Assembly: GCA_964621215.1 (NCBI GenBank)
Contig: CAZULF010000061.1
Location: 1 to 13,324 of the forward strand
Length of the DNA stretch: 13,324 nucleotides
Direction of reading: 5' to 3'
Source: CAZULF01 sp964621215
Lineage (GTDB): Bacteria; Pseudomonadota; Gammaproteobacteria; UBA1113
Below are positions 8,267 through 13,324 of this stretch, in pieces. The position numbers were made by a program, and so were the translations under genes. A model generated the notes under the pieces. The model was not told where the DNA came from and ran no database searches. It saw only the letters and a list, made by a program, of their open reading frames with translations. How positions within the stretch are numbered: the first letter of the stretch is position 1; every line of letters begins with the position of its first letter.

Positions 8267-8304
8267 ATGAAAATTAACCGGTTTAATATAACGTTAATTT
8301 TCAT
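8267..8304. promoter_or_regulatory. Perfect 12-bp inverted repeat, candidate operator
   Basis: ATGAAAATTAAC (8267-8278) is mirrored exactly by GTTAATTTTCAT (8293-8304) across a 14-nt spacer. It lies in the divergent space between slyB and the 207-residue gene, 25 bp upstream of the slyB -35. A further palindrome TTATGCATAA is at 8311-8320. Such a position suits a regulator-binding site, but AT-rich DNA can form such repeats by chance and no regulator is identified. Confidence 0.4.
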
Positions 8305-8356
8305 CTGTTATTATGCATAACATATTTAGTATTAATAAAATCATAAGAGGTTTACC

Positions 8357-8980
8357 ATGCCATTTGAATTGCCAGAAGTATCTAATACGCCAGAACAATC
8401 AATAGTCAGAAGCGAAAAGACAGTTCTACAAAATAACGAAGGAATAGATTATATTTATGTTCTTCTAGAACACGCGTTCAACCAAATGAATGAACATATC
8501 ACGAGGGTGGCAGACAGACTTTTTTCTCGCCACCCGCTACATCACTATTATTATAGTGACGTTATAAGTATAAAAATACAACTATCTTATTTACATTTCT
8601 TTTTTCTATTAGAAAAGAGTGTTACTTCAAATTCTCATAATTCAAATCTTTTTACTTCAGAAAGAATTCGTGAATTACATAAAGAATGTTCTTATTTTGC
8701 GATAACTGGGGCGAAATTATTTCAACATTATCTACAACAATTACCTTATGAGAGTGATTTTTTAAAGCATAATAGCAGACTAGATGCTTTAACGGATGCA
8801 TTAGCTCATCAACAATTTTCTTCGGAAAAAAGACATCCTTTGAATGTGAAAGTTCCTACAGTTGAACCGAAGCAATCTTGGGTTCAGTTGACGCGGTTTT
8901 CTGGAATATTTCAACAAGAAGAAAAAGCAGTTGATGAGGTTGTCACTAAGGTGCCTTTATTATTAACTTTTCCAAAATAA
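8357..8980 (+). CDS. Hypothetical protein, 207 residues
   Basis: I do not recognise this protein. There is no signal peptide. The centre is rich in His, Tyr and Phe (HHYYY at 62-66, then LSYLHFFFLLEK near 76-87) and appears helical; the hydrophobic run is too short to call a membrane anchor. The N-terminal 30 and C-terminal 60 residues look less ordered. AAGAGG six nt before the ATG supports the start. The gene is divergent from the slyB operon and shares its 185-bp upstream region, including the 12-bp inverted repeat. Its last 18 bases overlap the 3' end of dam on the other strand. Coding is supported by the ribosome site and length, not by similarity, so it may be a lineage-specific gene. 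Confidence 0.78.
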   Translation: MPFELPEVSNTPEQSIVRSEKTVLQNNEGIDYIYVLLEHAFNQMNEHITRVADRLFSRHPLHHYYYSDVISIKIQLSYLHFFFLLEKSVTSNSHNSNLFTSERIRELHKECSYFAITGAKLFQHYLQQLPYESDFLKHNSRLDALTDALAHQQFSSEKRHPLNVKVPTVEPKQSWVQLTRFSGIFQQEEKAVDEVVTKVPLLLTFPK

Positions 8981-9811
8981 CGCCAAAATCTCACTCACAA
9001 CAATACGTTGCTGCGCATTACTGCTGATATAACGTTGTACTGGAAAAACATATTGTTCTGCTTCTTGATATAGTGTGCGAATCCATGGGGTATCGTGATT
9101 AGATAATAATACCGGGATTTTTTTTGTCGCTAATTTCTTCGCTAGATTTGCTAAAACAATTTGATCATCCTCATTGAATGATAGTCCGCTGTAGCGCGTA
9201 AAACAGGATGATGCACTTAATGGCACGTATGGCGGATCGCAATAAATGACATCCCCGCGACGAGCTTTATGCATGATTTGAGAAAAGTCTTCTAAAATAA
9301 ATTCAGCTTGTTGTGCCTTTTGATGAAAATGTTGTAATTCTTTAATTGGAAAATAAGGTTTAATATAACTGCCAAAAGGAACGTTAAACTGGCGATTGCT
9401 ATTATATCGACAGAGACCATTGTATCCATGTCGATTTAAATATATAAAAAGTGCTGCTTTTTCGCGTGATTGACGTCGACAATGGTTAAAGCGCTCTCGC
9501 AACTGATAATATATGTCTTTGCAATTATGTTTTGGCTGAAAATAATGCTCGGCAAAATCAATAAAATTATCACCATGTTTTTGTACAGTTTGATAAAGGT
9601 GAATTAAATCAGGATTATTATCAGCTAAAATATAGCTGGGATAATCGGCATTTAAAAACACGGCTCCGCTGCCAACAAAAGGCTCAATGAGTTTCTTACC
9701 TTGTGGCAAAATTGAGATGATGCGATCTAGCAGGCGAAATTTATTGCCCGCCCATTTTAAAAATGGCCTGATATTGGGATTTTGAGTATTTTCTGCTAAC
9801 ATGAGATGCAT
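8963..9811 (-). CDS. dam: Dam adenine-N6 DNA methyltransferase (GATC)
   Basis: 282 residues, about the length of E. coli Dam (278). It should methylate adenine in GATC using S-adenosylmethionine, acting in mismatch repair, replication timing and gene regulation. Motifs in order: FLKWAGNK (17-24, motif X, with Asn for the common second Gly), EPFVGSGAVF (43-52, motif I for SAM), ADNNPDLI (63-70), NRHGYNGLCRYN (126-137) followed by FNVPFG, and the catalytic DPPY (192-195, motif IV). This order is the alpha-class arrangement typical of Dam. There is no clear Shine-Dalgarno; an alternative ATG at 9802 would remove three residues. The gene is divergent from bioC with only 32 bp between starts, and its 3' end overlaps the 207-residue gene by 18 bp. 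Confidence 0.95.
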   Translation of the reverse strand: MHLMLAENTQNPNIRPFLKWAGNKFRLLDRIISILPQGKKLIEPFVGSGAVFLNADYPSYILADNNPDLIHLYQTVQKHGDNFIDFAEHYFQPKHNCKDIYYQLRERFNHCRRQSREKAALFIYLNRHGYNGLCRYNSNRQFNVPFGSYIKPYFPIKELQHFHQKAQQAEFILEDFSQIMHKARRGDVIYCDPPYVPLSASSCFTRYSGLSFNEDDQIVLANLAKKLATKKIPVLLSNHDTPWIRTLYQEAEQYVFPVQRYISSNAQQRIVVSEILALFWKS

Positions 9812-9843
9812 TATAACCAGTTATTCAAACACCGGCTACGATT

Positions 9844-10785
9844 ATGACACAAAATCCGCATGCATTTTATCTCCAGCAACTACGACGCCGTTTAGCTAGG
9901 CATGTTAAGGGCTACCAGCAAGCCGCTTTTTTAGATACAGAAATTAGTAAGCGAGTATTGGAACGTTTGCCACTGATACGACTTGATCCAAAACTGATCA
10001 TTAATGTGAGTTCGGGTGCAAATCAATCAACACAAGCGTTACAAGCGCATTATCCTGATGCACAAGTTATTGCGATGGATATTTCTGAATGCAGGTTCCC
10101 TACTTCTACGCATTGGTGGCAACGTTGGAAAAAGCAACCACATAGAGTCTGCGCTGATACTCATCAATTACCCTTAGCAGACCAATCCGTCGATTTGGTA
10201 TTTTCAAATAGCATGCTGTATCAATCTTATGACATGCTCGCCTTATTGCAAGAATGGCGACGCGTGCTTAAACCGGGCGGGTTAGTATTGTTTACCACAT
10301 TGGGCCCTGATACATTGAAAGAACTACGTCATGCATGTGGATCAACTTCACGCGTACAATCATTTATTGATATGCATGATATTGGGGATATGTTATTACA
10401 CACGGGTTTTGCCGATCCGGTGATGGATATGGAATATATCACAGTATATTACGATAGTTTTAATAAACTATTACGAGATTTACAATCGCAGGGGTCGTTA
10501 AACCTATCACCGCAGCGCGTCGCCGGTTTAACCAGTCAAGGTTATTGGCAACGGGTGGCGGAAGCTTATAATAAGCAGAATGACAAATTTCCTGTGACTT
10601 GTGAAGTGATTTATGGACACGCTTGGGCACCGTTATCTTCACCGCAAAAAATACAAAATGGCGAAGTAAGTATTCCAGTGACAGCGATTAAGAAGCCGAC
10701 TCATCTTCATAATATGCAGGGAACAGTTACGATTGTTGGTGATATTTTGCAACCATTAGATGAAATCTGGGATGCAGAGCGATAA
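9844..10785 (+). CDS. bioC: BioC-like malonyl-ACP O-methyltransferase with altered SAM motif I
   Basis: 313 residues. BioC methylates malonyl-ACP to start biotin synthesis. The class I methyltransferase fold is visible: beta-2 acid in VIAMDIS (Asp79), ADTHQLPLADQSVDLVFSNS (104-123) and RVLKPGG (140-146). After it comes the region typical of gammaproteobacterial BioC: TTLGPDTLKELR (151-162), DMHDIGD (176-182) and GFADPVMDME (188-197). Motif I, normally D-x-G-x-G-x-G, reads INVSSGANQ (53-61): the Asp is Asn and two glycines are Ser and Asn. SAM binding may therefore be weak or lost. No other bio gene is nearby, so it could be a second or repurposed copy. A related family, NDUFAF5-type methyltransferase-fold proteins, is an alternative. 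No Shine-Dalgarno precedes the ATG; an in-frame stop at 9814 limits upstream starts. Confidence 0.8.
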   Translation: MTQNPHAFYLQQLRRRLARHVKGYQQAAFLDTEISKRVLERLPLIRLDPKLIINVSSGANQSTQALQAHYPDAQVIAMDISECRFPTSTHWWQRWKKQPHRVCADTHQLPLADQSVDLVFSNSMLYQSYDMLALLQEWRRVLKPGGLVLFTTLGPDTLKELRHACGSTSRVQSFIDMHDIGDMLLHTGFADPVMDMEYITVYYDSFNKLLRDLQSQGSLNLSPQRVAGLTSQGYWQRVAEAYNKQNDKFPVTCEVIYGHAWAPLSSPQKIQNGEVSIPVTAIKKPTHLHNMQGTVTIVGDILQPLDEIWDAER

Positions 10786-10803
10786 GAGACCTAAAATGTA
10801 CTG

Positions 10804-11706
10804 TCAATATGCCCGTTGCACAACAAATTCGGCCAAGGCAATTAAATCAGGCATATCTAATCCAGCCTGTGTTAAAGCCGTAAGCGCTTTTTGATGTTCA
10901 GATAGTAAAAACTCACGCGCGCCAGCAAGTCCAAGCACACTCACAAAAGTATTTTTTTGATTAATGCTATCAATCCCTTGCGGTTTGCCCAATGTATGCG
11001 TATCACTTTCAATATCGAGAATGTCATCCTGAATTTGAAAGGCTAATCCAACATGATGGGAATAAGTTTCAATGGCTTTAATATGGGTTGGATAAGCACA
11101 TTGAGCAGCTAGCGTGCCGAGCATAGCACTGCATTCGATTAAGGCACCGGTTTTGAGTTGATGCAGATGAATTAATTCTTCCAATGAAATGACTTTTTGA
11201 CTGGCTTGTAAATCCAAAGCTTGACCACCCGCCATGCCGGAAGTGCCGCAGGCTTTTGCTAACAATATTGTCATTTGCAAACGTATAGTATCCGGCAAAG
11301 GTGGCCCATAGGTTGTTAAGATTTCAAAAGCTAAAGCTTGCAACGCATCACCCGCTAAAATAGCCGTAGCTTCATCAAACGCTAAGTGACAGGTGGGTTT
11401 GCCGCGACGTAAATCGCTGTTATCCATGGCCGGCAAATCATCATGAATTAATGAATAAGCATGAATCAATTCTACCGCACAGGCACTTGCATCTAATAGG
11501 GCTAAGTTATTAATGCCTAAACTGGTTCCACAGAAGTAAACTAGCATCGCTCGTAAACGTTTACCTCCGGATAAGCTGGCATAACGCATGGCTTCATGTA
11601 GTTGAGTTGGCACTTGAGTGAGTGGCGGCAAGCATTGCTCCAGCTGCATTTCAATGCGTTGCTGATATTGTGCCATGTTATGTGCAAAGGCAGGCGATTT
11701 ACTCAT
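10804..11706 (-). CDS. ispA: Farnesyl diphosphate synthase (polyprenyl synthetase)
   Basis: 300 residues, the usual length for bacterial IspA. It condenses dimethylallyl and isopentenyl diphosphates to geranyl and then farnesyl diphosphate, the precursor of undecaprenyl carrier lipid and quinone side chains. Visible motifs: GGKRLR (47-52), first Asp-rich motif DDLPAMD followed by RRG (89-102), GMAGGQALDL (157-166), and second Asp-rich motif FQIQDDILD (223-231) with GKPQGID. The spacing of the first motif (DD-x4-D) is that of the short-chain bacterial enzymes. Its ATG overlaps the xseB stop by 8 bp (ATGAGTAA), implying coupled translation. dxs, which often follows ispA in gammaproteobacteria, is absent: the next gene is bioC on the other strand, 18 bp away. 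Confidence 0.95.
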   Translation of the reverse strand: MSKSPAFAHNMAQYQQRIEMQLEQCLPPLTQVPTQLHEAMRYASLSGGKRLRAMLVYFCGTSLGINNLALLDASACAVELIHAYSLIHDDLPAMDNSDLRRGKPTCHLAFDEATAILAGDALQALAFEILTTYGPPLPDTIRLQMTILLAKACGTSGMAGGQALDLQASQKVISLEELIHLHQLKTGALIECSAMLGTLAAQCAYPTHIKAIETYSHHVGLAFQIQDDILDIESDTHTLGKPQGIDSINQKNTFVSVLGLAGAREFLLSEHQKALTALTQAGLDMPDLIALAEFVVQRAY

Positions 11707-11962
11707 CTTTATCGTAAGGCTCTAGTGCTGCTTTATCATCTTGCTCTAATAAAATCTGCACTTTTTGTTCAGCAGCGGTAAGAGCTTGCTGACAATCACG
11801 TGTTAATTGAATCCCACGCTCAAACGCCGTTAGTGATTGTTCTAGCGTTAGTTTACCGGTTTCAAGTTGTTCCACCAGTTTGTTTAACTCAGTAAGGGAT
11901 TTTTCAAAATTAAAGTCAGGTGATTTAAGGGCAGACGATTTTGGGTCAGATTTTTTGGTCAT
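11699..11962 (-). CDS. xseB: Exodeoxyribonuclease VII small subunit
   Basis: 87 residues. It is the small subunit of exonuclease VII, which with XseA degrades single-stranded DNA in repair and recombination. The core DFNFEKSLTELNKLVEQLE (16-34), then GKLTLEQSLTAFERGIQL, then CQQALTAAEQKVQ, is the characteristic XseB two-helix pattern. A Lys/Ser-rich N terminus and an acidic tail (EPYDKDE) flank it. Its ATG overlaps the upstream membrane-protein stop by ATGA, with GAGG about 7 nt upstream, and its end overlaps ispA by 8 bp. The three genes are therefore one translationally coupled unit. xseA is not in the window. Confidence 0.95.
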   Translation of the reverse strand: MTKKSDPKSSALKSPDFNFEKSLTELNKLVEQLETGKLTLEQSLTAFERGIQLTRDCQQALTAAEQKVQILLEQDDKAALEPYDKDE

Positions 11963-12948
11963 GGGTTTTCCTCAATTTTCAAATTCTGTTTGGGCGCCAA
12001 ACCACGGCGAATGTTGAATAAACTATCGATAATGGCGATGCCGATTAATACGGTTCCTACGGCAACAGGAGTGATACTTAAAAAAGTGTAAAGTAAAATC
12101 AGACTGATCCATGCTAAGATGGGTGTTAAACGATTCATCAACCAATGACAGAGACTTAATCCTGCTAACGCATAAATAAACGCTAAACCATAAACTAGTT
12201 GCAGAGCAAAAGCATTCTGTAATTGAGCCCCGATTAGAACTAAAACAAATGCTACAGTGGCAATACCATGTAAGCGAATGCCTCGTAATTCTTCAGACAT
12301 AGATTTGCCTGCGGATTTATCTGATGGAGGCAATAAAAATTGCGCTAGCAACACATAACATAATAACGCTAATGCAATACAGCTGATAAAAACACTAGTA
12401 AACACCGCTGGGAAATAATCAAAAAAATGTATCGCGCGTAAATAATCTGTGAAATTTAGCCAGGAGCTCATGATAGGAACTTGAGGCCCCATTATATTTT
12501 GCAGGGTTTGGATTTGTGTATTGTTAGTAATTAAATAGGATACATAATCGATAATCCAATAAGAAAATTGTAACCACAAGTTTTCTAGGTTTGAAACAAC
12601 GAGAAACATTAAACTAGTCGCAGCAAGGATAAAGGTTATGGTGTAATCCAGCACGGCTGACCATGAACGATATCGCCATAATACTAATGCGGCAAGCCAG
12701 GTAAATATAGGATTAATGAGTGATTCCCATCCCAGACCGTGCGTGAATAAATATATTTTGATAAAGGGAGGGATGAGTACCGCCAATAAAAGTAGGATAC
12801 CTTGCCGATAGCCAGAGTGTAATGTGACTAATGCCATCAACACCAAAGCCAACCAGTTGCAATAAGGTAACACACTTAGAATGGCCGCTAAAATTGCAGT
12901 GATCCAGTAAGAGGATAGAAATAAGGAAATGTATTTTTGTCGAAACAT
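11959..12948 (-). CDS. Polytopic membrane protein, DUF2232/YybS-like
   Basis: 329 residues from the ATG at 12948 (MFRQKYISLF). It is strongly hydrophobic, with roughly eight or nine membrane segments, for example WITAILAAILSVLPYCNWL, GILLLLAVLIPPFIKIYLF and YTITFILAATSLMFLVV. A charged loop (PPSDKSAGKSMSEELRG) precedes the last four segments. The C terminus GIAIIDSLFNIRRGL matches the ending common in DUF2232/YybS predicted membrane proteins; molecular function is unknown. The frame stays open upstream to an ATG at 13101, but those 51 codons read through the palindromic element (12976-13051) and overlap the next gene, so that start is rejected. GAGG lies about 16 nt before the chosen ATG, farther than ideal, so the start is probable, not certain. 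It leads the xseB-ispA unit. Confidence 0.82.
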   Translation of the reverse strand: MFRQKYISLFLSSYWITAILAAILSVLPYCNWLALVLMALVTLHSGYRQGILLLLAVLIPPFIKIYLFTHGLGWESLINPIFTWLAALVLWRYRSWSAVLDYTITFILAATSLMFLVVSNLENLWLQFSYWIIDYVSYLITNNTQIQTLQNIMGPQVPIMSSWLNFTDYLRAIHFFDYFPAVFTSVFISCIALALLCYVLLAQFLLPPSDKSAGKSMSEELRGIRLHGIATVAFVLVLIGAQLQNAFALQLVYGLAFIYALAGLSLCHWLMNRLTPILAWISLILLYTFLSITPVAVGTVLIGIAIIDSLFNIRRGLAPKQNLKIEENP

Positions 12949-12975
12949 GGTGGGACTGTCAGTTCCTCTTTTTTT

Positions 12976-13051
12976 GTCGTCCCGCGATTTATTCGCGGGC
13001 TCCATGGCGTGTCGATTCATTCTGGATCCCGCGGACAAGCCGCGGGACGAC
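12976..13051. repeat. Composite palindromic repeat element with 11-bp inverted ends
   Basis: The ends GTCGTCCCGCG (12976-12986) and CGCGGGACGAC (13041-13051) are exact inverted repeats. Inside are two 7-5-7 hairpins: CCCGCGA-TTTAT-TCGCGGG (12981-12999) and CCCGCGG-ACAAG-CCGCGGG (13028-13046), separated by 28 nt. Seven T's flank each side (12969-12975, and 13054-13060 after GG). It fills most of the gap between the PepSY gene and the DUF2232-like gene. On the minus strand no T-run follows, so it is not an ordinary terminator for the PepSY gene. It resembles REP/BIME or MITE-type dispersed palindromes. The hairpin at 4075-4093 shares its core. Confidence 0.8.
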
Positions 13052-13066
13052 GGTTTTTTTATAAAA

Positions 13067-13324
13067 TTATTTTGTGCTAACGGCGCCAGTGGTGCCATCA
13101 ACTAGTAATTTCACTTTTTTATTGTTTTTATCAAAGGCTTTTACAGTGTATTTACCGTGATCCATCTCAATGAAATACACATTGGTATAACCAGCATTAA
13201 CGACATTATCTACCGCTTCATTCATATTAACTTTCATGGGAACAATTGTGGTGTCAACAACGTCACCGGTTTTGGGATTAATTGCGATGGTATGTTCGTC
13301 ACCCAATGCATCCAATACTTTAGC
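13067..13324 (-). CDS. PepSY-domain protein, 5'-partial
   Basis: The 3' end of a minus-strand gene; the frame is open to the window edge (codons for AKV precede the in-frame TTG at 13315), so the true start is outside. About 85 residues are visible. The segment from NMNEAVDNVVNAGYTNVYFIEM through HGKYTVKAFDKNNKKVKLLVDG to TTGAVSTK fits a PepSY domain: an A-x-x-A-x-x-G helix, a Y-x-V-x-A strand and the closing D-x-x-TG-x-V. The preceding residues (AINPKTGDVV) look like the end of another copy, so the full protein probably has two PepSY domains, which is common in small periplasmic proteins. No signal peptide can be seen in this fragment. Confidence 0.82.
   Translation of the reverse strand, partial: AKVLDALGDEHTIAINPKTGDVVDTTIVPMKVNMNEAVDNVVNAGYTNVYFIEMDHGKYTVKAFDKNNKKVKLLVDGTTGAVSTK

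Noticed and set aside
8279..8340. Promoter for the 207-residue gene
   Set aside because: Several AT-rich hexamers (TATAAC, TATTAA) are present but none has a fair -35 at proper spacing, so no position can be supported.
9810..9815. TATAAT on the minus strand as a dam promoter -10
   Set aside because: No acceptable -35 lies 16-18 nt upstream (TAGCCG), and it overlaps the first ATG; only a leaderless transcript from ATG 9802 would make sense.
13067..13101. ATG at 13101 as start of the DUF2232-like protein
   Set aside because: It would place repeat-derived residues before a hydrophobic N terminus and overlap the PepSY gene; ATG 12948 gives a typical membrane-protein start.

Overview
The window is AT-rich and looks like the chromosome of a gammaproteobacterium. 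The evidence is a Dam methylase, a SlyB-type glycine-zipper lipoprotein, a BioC-type methyltransferase and an xseB-ispA pair. Several features are compatible with Legionellales (Coxiella/Legionella-like host-associated bacteria): a very large unrecognised helical protein, an xseB-ispA pair with no dxs after it, and an orphan bioC. That placement is an inference and the sequence does not prove it.

Left part (1-5610). A giant open frame enters from the left edge and runs to 3990: at least 1329 residues, start outside the window, no family recognised, and TPR-like helical repeats towards its C terminus. After a 224-bp gap holding a GC-rich palindrome comes a secreted protein with six cysteines, a Sel1-like helix pair and an LprI/DUF1311 C-terminal region (4215-5336). 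The following 274 bp hold a possible decayed gene remnant and a terminator-like hairpin.

Middle (5611-8980). Four minus-strand genes form a tight operon read from a near-consensus sigma-70 promoter at 8214-8242: a SlyB-family lipoprotein, a 60-residue lipoprotein, a 213-residue lipoprotein and a 393-residue protein of unknown function. Divergent to it is an unrecognised 207-residue gene (8357-8980). The space between carries a perfect 12-bp inverted repeat, a candidate operator.

Right part (8963-13324). dam (minus) overlaps the tail of the 207-residue gene and is divergent from bioC (plus). The bioC product has an eroded SAM-binding motif I. Convergent to bioC lies a minus-strand cluster in which each gene overlaps the next: a polytopic membrane protein of DUF2232/YybS type, then xseB, then ispA. 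Upstream of it is a composite palindromic repeat element, and then the 3' end of a PepSY-domain gene that runs off the right edge. The repeat keeps the reading frame open, so the membrane-protein gene appears 51 codons longer than it probably is.

No rRNA, tRNA, CRISPR array, insertion sequence or phage gene was seen. The most notable points are the repeat family of 19-nt hairpins, the degenerate BioC motif, the lipoprotein operon with its promoter and inverted repeat, and the giant orphan protein. None amounts to proof of a new system.
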